From contig NZ_SRMP01000005.1 in assembly GCF_005925325.1 (NCBI RefSeq), positions 434,001 through 498,000 on the forward strand: a stretch of DNA of 64,000 nt, written 5' to 3'. The translations under genes and the position numbers were made by a program. Positions 34,957-44,831 of the stretch are shown here, in pieces; positions within the stretch are counted from its first letter, which is position 1, and every line of letters begins with the position of its first letter. The notes under the pieces are model-generated. The model ran no database searches. It was given only the letters and a program-made list of their open reading frames with translations, and was not told where the DNA came from. The DNA comes from Pedobacter helvus (GTDB lineage Bacteria; Bacteroidota; Bacteroidia; Sphingobacteriales; Sphingobacteriaceae).

Positions 34957-35632
34957 ACCACATATTTTATTGGTGGAAGACGAGCCATCGTTAGGAAAAG
35001 TTATAGCAGACAGTCTAAAACAGCAAGGCTATGAAATTACACATGCACTAAACGGTGAGAAAGGCTACAGTTACTTCAATACGCAGCCTTTTCAGTTGGT
35101 TGTATTAGATGTAATGCTACCAAATATTGACGGTTACACTTTGGCAAAACAGATTAGGAATGTAAATAAAGAAATTCCGATACTTTTCTTAACCGCTAAA
35201 AACACCAATAATGATTTAGTAAAAGGCTACCAAAGTGGCGGTAACGACTATCTGAAGAAACCCTTCAGTTTAGATGAATTATACTTACGAGTAGCAGAAT
35301 TGCTGAAGAGATACAACAAGCAACCAATAAAGCAAAATACCGAAATATCAATAGGTAAGTTTATCTATCTTCCGGTTAAACAAGAGCTCCATTTCGAAAA
35401 CAATATTGCCAAATTATCGAAAAAAGAATGTGATGTTTTACAGTTTCTGTACGATAATAAAAATCAGATTACCGACAGAAAATCAGTTTTACTGCAGCTT
35501 TGGGGCGATGATAATTTTTTCAATACACGTACCATGGATGTTTTCATTACACGGCTTCGTAAGCATTTTGCCGCAGATCCTAATATCGAAATATTGAATA
35601 TAAGAGGGGTTGGCTACAAGCTAATTTGTTGA
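34946..35632 (+). CDS. OmpR-family response regulator
   Basis: The 228-residue protein has an N-terminal receiver domain with the acidic pocket in LLVEDEPS and the phosphorylated Asp55 (VVLDVMLPN), and a C-terminal winged helix with LSKKECDVLQFL and TRTMDVFITRLRKHFA. It acts as a transcription factor. The start at ATG 34946 overlaps the kinase stop by 11 bp. Its own operon carries four GTTAA repeats upstream, which fit an OmpR-family binding site. Confidence 0.96.
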   Translation: MKDRPHILLVEDEPSLGKVIADSLKQQGYEITHALNGEKGYSYFNTQPFQLVVLDVMLPNIDGYTLAKQIRNVNKEIPILFLTAKNTNNDLVKGYQSGGNDYLKKPFSLDELYLRVAELLKRYNKQPIKQNTEISIGKFIYLPVKQELHFENNIAKLSKKECDVLQFLYDNKNQITDRKSVLLQLWGDDNFFNTRTMDVFITRLRKHFAADPNIEILNIRGVGYKLIC

Positions 35633-35637
35633 TCAGT

Positions 35638-36753
35638 TTATTTAAACCATCCTTTGCGCCAAAAAAAGATAATCTGTACCAAAGCAATAAAAGCCATTAC
35701 CAGCAAAGTGTACTCGTAGCCGTGCTCTTGGTAAAGTTCGGGCATATTATCTGGCATTACTTTGCCAGTTACGGGATCTTGCTTCGAAAAATTCATTCCG
35801 TAAATACCCGCTATAAAAGTTAATGGAATAAATATAGAAGAGATAATCGTTAACACCTTCATGATCTCGTTCATACGATTACTGATGATGGAAAGGTACA
35901 TGTCAATATTACTCGATGCAATCTCTTTCATGCTCTCTACCATATCCATTAACTGCACACAATGGTCGTAAGCATCTTTAATGAACATTTTAGTCTGTTC
36001 TGAAATCAGATCACTGTCGGTACGCAAGATATCATTCATTTTATCTCGCTCCGGCCAAACCACTCTTCTCATGGCAATTAGGTTTCTTTTCACCAATTGA
36101 GTTTCGTACATCACAGATTTATCCGGACGTGAAAGCAAACGATCTTCTATTTCATCCATATCCTCACTCCATTGGTTTAAAACGGAAAAGTACGAGTCTA
36201 CAATCATATCCATCAAAGCGTACATTAAATATCCTGTACCACCAATTCTGATATTGCCTTTACCTTCCTTTAAACGACTACGAACGGCGTCTAAACAGTC
36301 TTCGTAGGTTTCTTGAAAGGTGTAGAGCACATTTTTGGTTTGAATAAAAGACACTTGTAGGTTCTCTAATGCACTATCTTCGCCAAGGCGCAACATTCTG
36401 CTAATGGCGAAGTTGTAACCATCATATTCCTCAAACTTAGGGCGATGATAAGTTCTCGTGATGTCTTCCAGTACAAGTTTGTGGATGTTCAATTCGTCGC
36501 TAAATACGTTGAAAAGCTCCGAAGAATTTAGGCCTTTAATTTCTACCCAATAGAAAAGATCTTTGTTTTTGGTTTTGCTGGTGATGTCACGCAGACTTTG
36601 AAGTTGTACAACCTCGAAAGTATCGGCGCTGAAACTATACAGATTAATTTTAGGCGTTAAAGAATTACCGTCAATATAGACAAAACCTGGCGTTGTACCT
36701 GGTTCTGGTAAAGCATAATGTTTCTTTTTCTTAAAACGTAACGGCTTCGACAT
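35638..36753 (-). CDS. corA: CorA-family magnesium/cobalt transporter
   Basis: The 371-residue protein ends with two transmembrane helices, and has the CorA signature YGMNF between them (FIAGIYGMNF). The large N-terminal domain is cytoplasmic. The family forms pentameric Mg2+ (and Co2+, Ni2+) channels. It is convergent with the response regulator, whose stop is only 5 bp away. Confidence 0.96.
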   Translation of the reverse strand: MSKPLRFKKKKHYALPEPGTTPGFVYIDGNSLTPKINLYSFSADTFEVVQLQSLRDITSKTKNKDLFYWVEIKGLNSSELFNVFSDELNIHKLVLEDITRTYHRPKFEEYDGYNFAISRMLRLGEDSALENLQVSFIQTKNVLYTFQETYEDCLDAVRSRLKEGKGNIRIGGTGYLMYALMDMIVDSYFSVLNQWSEDMDEIEDRLLSRPDKSVMYETQLVKRNLIAMRRVVWPERDKMNDILRTDSDLISEQTKMFIKDAYDHCVQLMDMVESMKEIASSNIDMYLSIISNRMNEIMKVLTIISSIFIPLTFIAGIYGMNFSKQDPVTGKVMPDNMPELYQEHGYEYTLLVMAFIALVQIIFFWRKGWFK

Positions 36754-36802
36754 ATATTGATCAATTCACAGCTTAAAGTATAGTTCTCAATCTTATTAAT
36801 AG

Positions 36803-37405
36803 CTAAAAATAATTCTTCGCTTGTGGACCTTGGTTGAAAAGCAAATCTACAATGCTCAAATTAAAGATAAATTCATTCCTGTCGCTAAACACCTGAAAAT
36901 AGGGCTTTGTTTGTATCGTAGGAATTTCCTTTTTTGTCATCACAGTACGGTAATCTACTGCTATATCGGTTTCGTAGCTTGCGGTAACGTTAAGCGGACT
37001 GGTTAATTTCAACTGTTTAAATAACCAAGACAGCATATCGTAATTGTAATCAAAAAGGTAATCGTATTTCTTTTCGTAAAATGGCGCCAATCCATCTTCG
37101 TAAAACTCGAAATAAGCCGAGCTGCGGTAACAAGTTTGCATACTTAGCCAATGTAAACGTTGCCAGCGGTCTTCGTAGCTAATTTTAACATCTTTATATG
37201 GTGTATGTAGTTTAGAACCTTTCATAACTGGTATCACCATATCTAGGCTTCCATTTGGCGAGGCAATAGTTGCTCTATTTCTATAAGTCTGTTTTGGGAA
37301 ATGCTCGAATTTCTCTAAATCAAATTCGAAATTATTCTCTTTTAAAAGCGTAAAGTAACTAACGGGTGGAAGATAAAATAATGGAAATATAGCTAGATTG
37401 TGCAT
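36803..37405 (-). CDS. WbqC-like family protein
   Basis: A 200-residue protein starting with AIFPLFYLPPVSYF and containing FEHFPKQTYRNRATI, HTPYKDVKI and DGLAPFYEKKYDYLFDYN, which match WbqC-like proteins found with polysaccharide genes. The reaction is not known with certainty. It is divergent from the acyltransferase and glycosyltransferase genes, which suggests a cell-envelope role. Confidence 0.85.
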   Translation of the reverse strand: MHNLAIFPLFYLPPVSYFTLLKENNFEFDLEKFEHFPKQTYRNRATIASPNGSLDMVIPVMKGSKLHTPYKDVKISYEDRWQRLHWLSMQTCYRSSAYFEFYEDGLAPFYEKKYDYLFDYNYDMLSWLFKQLKLTSPLNVTASYETDIAVDYRTVMTKKEIPTIQTKPYFQVFSDRNEFIFNLSIVDLLFNQGPQAKNYF

Positions 37406-37441
37406 CTGATATTTTAAGTTTGCAATTCAGTCGCCAAATTA

Positions 37442-38311
37442 ATGATTAAAAAAGGTTTTTTGTACATAGGGATATTTTTTTTGCACCTTATCTCATTTCT
37501 TCCTTTGTGGTTTTTGTTTGGTATCTCTAATGTCGTGTACTATCTTCTCTATTATGTAGTTGGCTATAGGAAAAACGTAGTTCGCAAAAACCTCAACAAT
37601 TCTTTTCCTGAAAAAAGCCCTGCTGAAATCCTTAAAATAGAAAAACGGTTTTATAGGAATTTAACCGATATCATGGTTGAGATTATAAAAATGAGCTCTA
37701 TAAGTAAAGCTGAAGTTTTGAAAAGAGTAAAGATGAAAAACTTTGAGTTGGTTGAAGACTATTTTAATCGTGGAGAAAGTGCATTGGCTTGTACAGGTCA
37801 TTATTGTAACTGGGAATTAGGTATGATGGCCGCCGGGCTGAAGTTCTCTGCCAAATCACATGTAATCTACAAGCCGATTAACAATAAGATTTTTGAAACT
37901 TGGTTTAATACGTTGAGAACCAAATTCGGAAATATCTTTGTGCCAATGAAGCAGACACTTAGAGATGTTGTGGCGACCAAGAATGATACAACTTTGTTTT
38001 GTTTTGCGAGCGATCAAAGTCCGCGGGGGAGAGACGCACACCATTTGTTAACGTTTTTAAACCAACGTACTGCGGTGCTGTTAGGACTTGAAAAAATTGC
38101 TGTACAAACCAATAGACCAATTTTTTATTTCGATATAAGAAGAGTTAAGCGTGGATATTACGAGATTGAATGCATACCAATGTGTCTAAATCCAAAAGAA
38201 ACAAAACCGTTCGAAATCACAGAGCTGTTTTTCAGGTACTTAACTGAAACTATCGAAAAAGAGCCCGGAGATTGGCTTTGGAGCCATAAACGTTGGAAAA
38301 TAAATGACTAA
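37442..38311 (+). CDS. Lysophospholipid/lipid A acyltransferase family protein (LpxL/HtrB-like)
   Basis: The 289-residue protein has an N-terminal membrane helix and the acyltransferase motif GHYCNWELG (residues about 117-125), with conserved His and Glu five apart, followed by SDQSPRG and the family's long C-terminal half ending LWSHKRWK. It probably adds an acyl chain to lipid A or a related lipid at the inner membrane. A -7 box (TAAGTTTG) about 20 bp upstream fits. It is followed by a glycosyltransferase. Confidence 0.92.
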   Translation: MIKKGFLYIGIFFLHLISFLPLWFLFGISNVVYYLLYYVVGYRKNVVRKNLNNSFPEKSPAEILKIEKRFYRNLTDIMVEIIKMSSISKAEVLKRVKMKNFELVEDYFNRGESALACTGHYCNWELGMMAAGLKFSAKSHVIYKPINNKIFETWFNTLRTKFGNIFVPMKQTLRDVVATKNDTTLFCFASDQSPRGRDAHHLLTFLNQRTAVLLGLEKIAVQTNRPIFYFDIRRVKRGYYEIECIPMCLNPKETKPFEITELFFRYLTETIEKEPGDWLWSHKRWKIND

Positions 38312-38325
38312 TCTAAAAACTCAAT

Positions 38326-39345
38326 ATGGAACCTAGTGTAGCTGTAGTAATTTTAAATTGGAACGGGCAAAGTTTTCTGGAACGATTTTTACCAAGTGTG
38401 GTGAAAACGAACTATAGCAACTTGCAGATTATAGTGGCAGATAATGCTTCTACAGATCAGTCAGTTTCTTTTTTAGCGCAATACTATCCTAATGTAGAGG
38501 TTATTGTTAACGATAAAAACTATGGTTTCGCAGAAGGTTATAATCAGGCGTTGGCAAAAGTTAATGCCGATTATTTTGTGCTGTTAAATTCAGATGTAGA
38601 AGTTCCAGAGAATTGGATCAAACCTGTGATTGATGTGATGCAGAGCGACGAAAACATTGCTGCTGCTCAGCCTAAAATTAAATGGCAGCAAAACAAAGCC
38701 ATGTTTGAATATGCGGGAGCTGCGGGCGGTTTTATAGATAGCTTTGGTTTTACTTTTTGCAGGGGCAGGATTTTTGATCATCTGGAAGAAGACCTTAACC
38801 AATACAATACTGACCTTCCCATTTTTTGGGCCAGCGGCGCAGCGTTTTTTATCAAAAGCAAAGTTTGGAAGGAAGTAGGTGGTTTAGATGCCGACCTTTT
38901 TGCCCACATGGAAGAAATAGACCTATGCTGGCGCTTAAAAAATAGAGGTTATAAGGTGGTTTCTTGCACTTCGGCAGAAGTTTACCATGTTGGCGGCGGT
39001 ACTTTAGACGCAAGCAGTCCGTTTAAAAGCTACCTCAACTTTAGAAATAACCTGATCATTATGCAAAAAAATCTCCCATTAGGAGAGGCTTTTTACAAAG
39101 TTTTTGCTCGTTTATGGCTAGATTTGGCAGCTTGGTTTCAATTTGCATTTAAAGGTCAGTTTGGTTTCGCTTTTTCTATCAATAAGGCACATTATCATTT
39201 CTTCAAAGCATTCTTTAAAACTGCCGCAAAGCGTAGCAACAGACAAATTTCCTTAAAAAAACATGATGGTGTTTTAAATGGAAGTATTGTTTGGAAATAT
39301 TTTATCAGTAACAAGAAAAAGTTTAGTGAAATCAGCGGTTTATAG
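38326..39345 (+). CDS. Glycosyltransferase family 2
   Basis: The 339-residue protein has the GT2 motifs: VAVVILNWNGQSFLERFLPS, NLQIIVADNASTDQS with the nucleotide-sugar Asp, FVLLNSDVEVPENW with the metal-binding DxD-like segment, and FAHMEEIDLCWRLKNRG with the catalytic ED-like region. It is the rhamnosyl-transferase-like subgroup. It adds a sugar to an envelope polysaccharide or lipid; the acceptor is unknown. It is 14 bp after the acyltransferase, so the pair is an operon. Its stop overlaps the end of the TlpA gene by 6 bp on the other strand. Confidence 0.93.
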   Translation: MEPSVAVVILNWNGQSFLERFLPSVVKTNYSNLQIIVADNASTDQSVSFLAQYYPNVEVIVNDKNYGFAEGYNQALAKVNADYFVLLNSDVEVPENWIKPVIDVMQSDENIAAAQPKIKWQQNKAMFEYAGAAGGFIDSFGFTFCRGRIFDHLEEDLNQYNTDLPIFWASGAAFFIKSKVWKEVGGLDADLFAHMEEIDLCWRLKNRGYKVVSCTSAEVYHVGGGTLDASSPFKSYLNFRNNLIIMQKNLPLGEAFYKVFARLWLDLAAWFQFAFKGQFGFAFSINKAHYHFFKAFFKTAAKRSNRQISLKKHDGVLNGSIVWKYFISNKKKFSEISGL

Positions 39346-40071
39346 CTGTTCCTTAATTGTCTTTTCAACCCAATACACGGTGTTACTAGCTAAACCGATA
39401 GTGCTAAATTTAACTAAGCCATCTTTACCTACTACGACGTGCGTAGGATAAGCTTTTACGCCATGTTTGTCTGAATAAAATCTACCATCAGGAATTACGT
39501 TGTAATTGAACGGTGATAACTTCAAAAAATCTTTCAATGCATATGCATCGTCCAAAGCTATAGCTATAAATACGATATCCTTATTTTCTTTATACTTCGC
39601 TACTAATACATTTAACTCCGGAATTTCCTGTTTACATGGCGGGCAGTTAATAAACCAAAAGTTAAATACCACAACTTTTCCTACATCAGTTTTGAAATCG
39701 TATTTATTTCCATTCAAATCCTTCATCTTATCGAAACGGAACTTCTCGCCATCTCTAAAAACCTCACTTGAACGTGGCTTTGGTAAAGTTGCAGCCATTT
39801 CTTCTTTTCGTTTTTTAAAGGTTGCTTTTTGTTCTTCTGTTAATCGATAAAGCAAGAACTCTACATTTTCAGAATTAGGATCGCCGTTTGTTCTTATTCC
39901 ATACTCGCCCGTTTGGGTTAGTTTTTTCCAAATAGCATAGGGATAGATACTGCCGCTTTCGTCTTTAACGATAGATTTCTCGTCTAACTTGGTAGTTCTT
40001 GTAATAGTTGTTTGAGCTAGCAGAATGTTTACACTGAAACAAAGTGCCAAAAAGAGCATTATTTTTTTCAT
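39340..40071 (-). CDS. Exported TlpA-type disulfide reductase
   Basis: The 243-residue product has a signal peptide (MLFLALCFSVNILLA) and a C-terminal thioredoxin-fold domain with NFWFINCPPCKQEIPEL (CPPC active site) and VVVGKDGLVKFSTIG. The N-terminal part is not recognised and probably is a small cap domain. It acts in the periplasm on thiols or cytochromes. It is divergent from nothing in particular: the neighbouring aroQ gene is on the same strand, 62 bp upstream. Confidence 0.9.
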   Translation of the reverse strand: MKKIMLFLALCFSVNILLAQTTITRTTKLDEKSIVKDESGSIYPYAIWKKLTQTGEYGIRTNGDPNSENVEFLLYRLTEEQKATFKKRKEEMAATLPKPRSSEVFRDGEKFRFDKMKDLNGNKYDFKTDVGKVVVFNFWFINCPPCKQEIPELNVLVAKYKENKDIVFIAIALDDAYALKDFLKLSPFNYNVIPDGRFYSDKHGVKAYPTHVVVGKDGLVKFSTIGLASNTVYWVEKTIKEQL

Positions 40072-40133
40072 TTAAGTATTTATATTAAGATTTGATGCTT
40101 TATGACATAGAGCGCATTAATCTATGATTCAAT

Positions 40134-40550
40134 CTATTTCAAGAAACTTTCCAAAGCCAAACGGTAACCGTTTAAGCCAAAGCCGGTAAGTACGCCTTTG
40201 CAGTTTTTACCAGTTAAAGAAACGTGACGATATTCTTCTCTAGCGTAAATGTTAGACACGTGTACTTCTACAACCGGAGTTTTGATAGCCGCAATAGCAT
40301 CGGCAATAGCTACCGAAGTATGTGTGTATCCGCCAGCATTTAAAATAATCCCATCGTAAGAAAATCCAACCTCATGTAGCTTATTGATCAATTCTCCTTC
40401 TACGTTACTTTGGTAGTATTCAATTTCAATAATGCTGTATTGCTCCTTTAACTTTTCAATAAAAGCATCGATACTTTCTGAACCATAAATAGAAGGTTCG
40501 CGTAAGCCTAAAAGGTTTAAGTTTGGTCCATTGATAATCTGTATCTTCAT
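40134..40550 (-). CDS. aroQ: Type II 3-dehydroquinate dehydratase
   Basis: Dehydrates 3-dehydroquinate to 3-dehydroshikimate in the shikimate pathway. The 138-residue product has the family's N-terminal INGPNLNLLGLREPSIYG (active-site Tyr), DGIILNAGGYTHTSVAIADA, VEVHVSNIYAREEYRHVS, and the length of a typical type II enzyme. It is divergent from xerD, with 158 bp between them, a common gene pair in Bacteroidota. Confidence 0.97.
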   Translation of the reverse strand: MKIQIINGPNLNLLGLREPSIYGSESIDAFIEKLKEQYSIIEIEYYQSNVEGELINKLHEVGFSYDGIILNAGGYTHTSVAIADAIAAIKTPVVEVHVSNIYAREEYRHVSLTGKNCKGVLTGFGLNGYRLALESFLK

Positions 40551-40708
40551 TATATCTATATTTTACTTTGCAACTTATCCCTTCCTTAATCTACAGCCAA
40601 CAGACTCAAAAAATAAAAATCTGTGCATCTGTGCTAAACAGTGGTAAGCAATTGTATTTTTGTGGCATAAATTGTCCTTACGCAATGTTATAAAAAAGAA
40701 CTCAAATA

Positions 40709-41608
40709 ATGAACAATAGATCGTATCTAAAAGGATTTGCAGCTTACTTAAAGCTAGAACGTTCATTATCTGAAAACAGCATTAATGCCTATACTAATGA
40801 TGTAGAAAAGCTTTTTCAGTACTTCGATGCTAATCATAAAGAGGTTACACTTACGGCAATTAAATTAAAAGATCTACGAGAATTTTTGATTTGGCTAAAT
40901 GAGTTAGGGGCAGAGGCTAGCACGCAAGCGAGAGTAATTTCAGGGATCAAATCTTTCTTTACTTATTTGTTGCAAGAGGAACTTGTTGTTGATGATCCTG
41001 CTGCATTACTAGAAACGCCTAAAATTGCCCGCAAATTACCAGATACTTTAAGTACGCACGAAATTGATCTCTTGATTGAAGCGATAGATGCCTCCAAGCC
41101 CGATGGCATGAGGAACAAAGCCATTATGGAAGTTTTATATGGCTGCGGTTTAAGGGTTAGCGAGTTAACGGAATTGAAAATCTCGAATTTATTTGCTGAG
41201 TCGGAATTCATTAAAGTAGTAGGGAAGGGTAATAAAGAACGGATTGTACCTATTGGCGCCACCGCATTAAAGCTGATTCAAATTTATATCGATGAAGTAA
41301 GAGTTCATGCTAGCGTTAAAAGAGGAAATGAAGATTATATTTTCCTGAACCGCTTTGGCGCCAAACTTTCTAGGATATCTATCTTTAACTTGATCAAATC
41401 TTTGGCGGTAGCGGCTGGCATTAAAAAATCGATTAGTCCGCACACTTTACGACATTCTTTTGCTACACATTTAATAGAAGGTGGTGCCGATTTAAGAGCA
41501 ATTCAAGAAATGTTGGGACACGCAAGCATAACAACGACAGAAATTTATACGCACCTAGATCGAGATTACCTAAAAACAGTGATTACGGAGTTTCATCCTA
41601 GAGCATGA
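40709..41608 (+). CDS. xerD: Site-specific tyrosine recombinase XerD-like
   Basis: Resolves chromosome dimers at dif, together with XerC. The 299-residue protein has an N-terminal SAM-like domain (LKLERSLSENSINAY) and a catalytic domain with Arg149 (GCGLRVSEL), Lys173, His245 and Arg248 (SPHTLRHSF), His271 (LGHASITTT) and Tyr280 (EIYTH). The 15-residue spacing of the catalytic His-Tyr end is normal. A terminator follows. Calling it XerD rather than XerC rests on its sequence feel only. Confidence 0.92.
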   Translation: MNNRSYLKGFAAYLKLERSLSENSINAYTNDVEKLFQYFDANHKEVTLTAIKLKDLREFLIWLNELGAEASTQARVISGIKSFFTYLLQEELVVDDPAALLETPKIARKLPDTLSTHEIDLLIEAIDASKPDGMRNKAIMEVLYGCGLRVSELTELKISNLFAESEFIKVVGKGNKERIVPIGATALKLIQIYIDEVRVHASVKRGNEDYIFLNRFGAKLSRISIFNLIKSLAVAAGIKKSISPHTLRHSFATHLIEGGADLRAIQEMLGHASITTTEIYTHLDRDYLKTVITEFHPRA

Positions 41609-41642
41609 AAAAAGCCACTCAAAATTAATTAAGTGGCTTTTT
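41609..41642. terminator. Bidirectional terminator between xerD and the OmpA lipoprotein gene
   Basis: AAAAAGCCACT (41609-41619) and AGTGGCTTTTT (41632-41642) form a perfect 11-bp stem with a 12-base loop and T-runs on both strands, between convergent genes. Confidence 0.85.
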
Positions 41643-41658
41643 CTATTTATAGGACAGA

Positions 41659-42522
41659 CTAATTAGTCGGTTTCTCCGCTGATTTACCTATTAAATCCAT
41701 AAATTGATCCAGTTTAGGCGTAATGATAATTTGCGTACGTCTGTTTTTCATTTTTCCCGCTGCCGTATCATTTCCGGCAACTGGATTGTACTCGCCTCTG
41801 CCTCCAGCTGTTAATCGCTTAGGGTCTACGCCGTAGTTGTTTTGTAAACTTTGTACAACAGAAGATGCTCTCAATGCACTTAAATCCCAGTTGTTCCTGA
41901 TATTAGCCATTTTAATTGGCACATTATCAGTATTACCCTCTACCAACACTTCGTAATCTTTGTAATCGGTAATGATCTTAGCGATTTTACCTAAGGTAGC
42001 ACTTGCCTTATCAGATATTTCGTAACTACCAGATTTGTACAACATGTTATCAGATAGAGAAATATAAACTACGCCTTTCAAAACTTGGACATCTACATCG
42101 CTCATTTCTTCTCTACTTAACGAACGGGTTAGGTTATTAGTTAACACCATATTAAGTGAGTCGCTTTTATTTTTGGCAGCAATCAATTCTTTAATGTATT
42201 TATTCGAAGTGTTTATTTCGTCAACTAACTTTGAAATATTCACATTTCCTTGATTACTAGCATTCAAACATTTATTCAAAGCCTCTTGTAAATCTTTTGC
42301 ATTAGCACGTTCTCTAGCAATGGCTTCGTCTAAACTGGTAATTCTTGTTTTGGCATTAGAAAGCTCTGATTCTGTTCTAATCAGTTTACCATTGATATCG
42401 TTGTATTGTTGTTGCACTTGATTAAAATTGCCCTGTAGCTCGGCGTACTTTTTTTTACTGACACCACAGCTCGCAAGCAATACAACACCCAGTATGGCTG
42501 AGATTGATTTTAATTGATTCAT
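41659..42522 (-). CDS. OmpA-family peptidoglycan-binding lipoprotein with coiled coil
   Basis: The 287-residue product has a lipoprotein signal (LLASC, Cys19), a long coiled coil over about residues 25-120 (QQQYNDINGKLIRTESELSN), and a C-terminal OmpA domain with LVEGNTDNVP, NWDLSALRASSVVQSL and GRGEYNPVAGND...NRRTQIII. The OmpA domain binds peptidoglycan while the lipid anchors it in the outer membrane. The coiled coil probably works as a spacer or for oligomerisation. Confidence 0.92.
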   Translation of the reverse strand: MNQLKSISAILGVVLLASCGVSKKKYAELQGNFNQVQQQYNDINGKLIRTESELSNAKTRITSLDEAIARERANAKDLQEALNKCLNASNQGNVNISKLVDEINTSNKYIKELIAAKNKSDSLNMVLTNNLTRSLSREEMSDVDVQVLKGVVYISLSDNMLYKSGSYEISDKASATLGKIAKIITDYKDYEVLVEGNTDNVPIKMANIRNNWDLSALRASSVVQSLQNNYGVDPKRLTAGGRGEYNPVAGNDTAAGKMKNRRTQIIITPKLDQFMDLIGKSAEKPTN

Positions 42523-42611
42523 AACAATTGCTTTAATGATTTTAAAAACAATTAATCAACAATAGTTAAGCCAAAAAAGTTTTAAAGGTAGAAATTGAGT
42601 GTGGTTTGACG

Positions 42612-43502
42612 TTAGCTTTGAGGTGGTTTTTGGGCGCTTACCATGCGTTCTTTACCTTGCATGTCAAGCCTCAGCCTAATATCTGTAAAACCTTTAGCTC
42701 CCAACATTTGTATAGTTTCCTTACCTAAGTTTGCATTAATCTCAAAGAATAAATGACCGTCTTTTTTTAAATGCAATAAGGCAAAATCTGCAATGGCTTC
42801 GTAAAAAATCAAAGGCTTTTCATTACTCACAAATAATGCAGTATGAGGCTCATTAGCGAGTACATTTTCGTGCATTTCTGCTTTTTCCTTTTCTTTGATG
42901 TAAGGCGGATTGCTAACAATGATATCAAATTTGGAAGCGTATGACTCCGAATAGTTAAGGATATCATCTTCAATAAACGTAACTCCAACTTCATTGATAG
43001 CGGCATTTTCTTTGGCGGTTGCCAAAGCTGCCGATGAAATATCAACTGCAGAGACATAAGCTTTGGGTAAATGCTTTTTTAAGGCAATCGCGATGCAGCC
43101 ACTTCCCGTACCTATATCAATGATATTTATGCTAGATTGACTGATGTTTTGATTCTCAGCTACAAATCGAGAATTACAGACAGATAAGATCCATTCTACA
43201 AGCTCTTCAGTTTCTGGTCGCGGTATCAGTACAGCCGGATTTACTTTGAACTTCAATCCGTAAAATTCTGTATGGCCAATAATATATTGAATTGGTGTGC
43301 CTTTGGTTAACCCGAGTAAAATATTATTTAATCGCAATAAAGCTGTATCCGGAACCGTTTCCTGTTTTTTTATGATATAATCCGTTTTTTTATAGCCCAA
43401 TACTTCTTCTAAAGCGATGAAGAAAAGTGATTGTATTTCTTCTTCTTCATACAATTGGTTTAATTTATCTTGATATAAAATAGCTAATTCGGTTAATTTC
43501 AT
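42612..43502 (-). CDS. prmC: Peptide chain release factor N5-glutamine methyltransferase
   Basis: Methylates the GGQ glutamine of release factors 1 and 2. The 296-residue product has an N-terminal helical domain, the SAM-binding IIDIGTGSGCIAIALKK, and the catalytic NPPYIK motif with nearby EPHTALF. I begin at the ATG at 43502 (MKLTELAILYQDKL), since the 17 residues added by the earlier start at 43553 are hydrophobic and not family-like. It stands alone on the minus strand. Confidence 0.93.
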   Translation of the reverse strand: MKLTELAILYQDKLNQLYEEEEIQSLFFIALEEVLGYKKTDYIIKKQETVPDTALLRLNNILLGLTKGTPIQYIIGHTEFYGLKFKVNPAVLIPRPETEELVEWILSVCNSRFVAENQNISQSSINIIDIGTGSGCIAIALKKHLPKAYVSAVDISSAALATAKENAAINEVGVTFIEDDILNYSESYASKFDIIVSNPPYIKEKEKAEMHENVLANEPHTALFVSNEKPLIFYEAIADFALLHLKKDGHLFFEINANLGKETIQMLGAKGFTDIRLRLDMQGKERMVSAQKPPQS

Positions 43503-43738
43503 CCAGTACACTATTAAAACGTATAAATTTAAGTTAAAAATTATTTTAAACACATAGCCAAATAGACTAAAGGTGGCTATTCATTCAACGAAAGATATCA
43601 AAGCCTTATATTTCAAAAACTTAAAAATGCATACTTGGGTTTCAAACTTTGTTTCTATGTGTTTTAATTTAAGCATCTTATTGACTAAAATGTAACAAAT
43701 GCTTAAAATTTCGGGTAATCAAATGCCAAAATAAACTC

Positions 43739-43746
43739 TATTTTTG
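43739..43746 (+). promoter_or_regulatory. Promoter -7 box of ribD
   Basis: TATTTTTG at 43739-43746 matches TAnnTTTG, and the ribD ATG follows five bases later (43752), predicting a leaderless or near-leaderless mRNA. Confidence 0.5.
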
Positions 43747-43751
43747 CAAAG

Positions 43752-44795
43752 ATGGGACACGAATTTTACATGCAGCGCTGTTTAGAATTAGCCGTTAAAG
43801 GTTCGGGGAATGTAAGTCCAAATCCAATGGTAGGCTGTGTAATTGTTCATGAAGGCGCAATTATTGGCGAAGGTTATCATCAGAAGATTGGCGAGGCGCA
43901 TGCGGAAGTAAACGCAGTTAAAGATGTATTTGAAAAGCATGCCGACAATGCAGTTGAATTACTCAAAAATGCTACCGCTTACGTTACCTTAGAACCTTGT
44001 GCCCACTTTGGAAAAACACCTCCCTGTGCAGATCTCCTTATCAAGCACCAAGTCAAAAAAGTGGTGATTGGTAATGCCGATCCTTTTGAAAGTGTGAACG
44101 GAAAAGGTATAGAAAAGTTGAAAAATGCCGGAATTGAAGTGATCTCGGGCGTTCTAGATGAAGAATGTAGATTCGTGAATAGACGTTTCTTTACTAGAAT
44201 AAAAGAGCACAGACCTTACTTTATATTGAAATGGGCGCAAACAACTAATGGCTTTTTTGCTCCAACAGACCAATCTCAACAATGGATTTCTGGTGCCGAA
44301 GCGAAAGTGTTAACCCATCAATGGCGCAGTGAAGAAGATGCAATTTTAGTAGGAAAAAATACAGTGTTGGCCGATAATCCTCAACTCAATACTAGAGAAG
44401 TGGTTGGTAAAAATCCTATTCGTTTAGTGATTGATAAAAATCTCGATATTCCATCCAATTTTCATGTTTTTAACGATGCAACTAAGACCATCATCTTCAA
44501 CGAAGTAAAAACGGATGTTGTTAACAATATTCATTATGTGCAAATGGAAGATATGCATTTCTATCTGCCCCAAAAAATAGCTTATCAGCTTTATCTGATG
44601 GATATTCAATCGGTAATTATAGAAGGTGGTGCGAATATTTTAGGTCAGTTTATTGCTGCTAATTTGTGGGATGAGGCCCGTATATTTACTAGCAAAACAG
44701 AGTGGGAATCAGGTATTATGGCACCTAAAATTGACGGTAAAATACTGGAAGAGATTTTTGTTGGGAATGACAGTCTACAGGTTTTAATACGTTAA
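43752..44795 (+). CDS. ribD: Bifunctional riboflavin deaminase/reductase
   Basis: Carries out the deamination and reduction steps of riboflavin synthesis. The 347-residue product has an N-terminal zinc deaminase domain (GEAHAEVNAV; LEPCAHFGKTPPCADLL) and a C-terminal reductase domain (ILKWAQTTNGFFAP; GAEAKVLTHQWRSEEDAILVGKNTVLADNPQL; VIIEGGANILGQFI). Genes for a membrane transporter and a YigZ protein follow in the same direction. Confidence 0.96.
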   Translation: MGHEFYMQRCLELAVKGSGNVSPNPMVGCVIVHEGAIIGEGYHQKIGEAHAEVNAVKDVFEKHADNAVELLKNATAYVTLEPCAHFGKTPPCADLLIKHQVKKVVIGNADPFESVNGKGIEKLKNAGIEVISGVLDEECRFVNRRFFTRIKEHRPYFILKWAQTTNGFFAPTDQSQQWISGAEAKVLTHQWRSEEDAILVGKNTVLADNPQLNTREVVGKNPIRLVIDKNLDIPSNFHVFNDATKTIIFNEVKTDVVNNIHYVQMEDMHFYLPQKIAYQLYLMDIQSVIIEGGANILGQFIAANLWDEARIFTSKTEWESGIMAPKIDGKILEEIFVGNDSLQVLIR

Positions 44796-44831
44796 AAATT
44801 TTGAATTAAAAGGAATTATATAAAAACAACT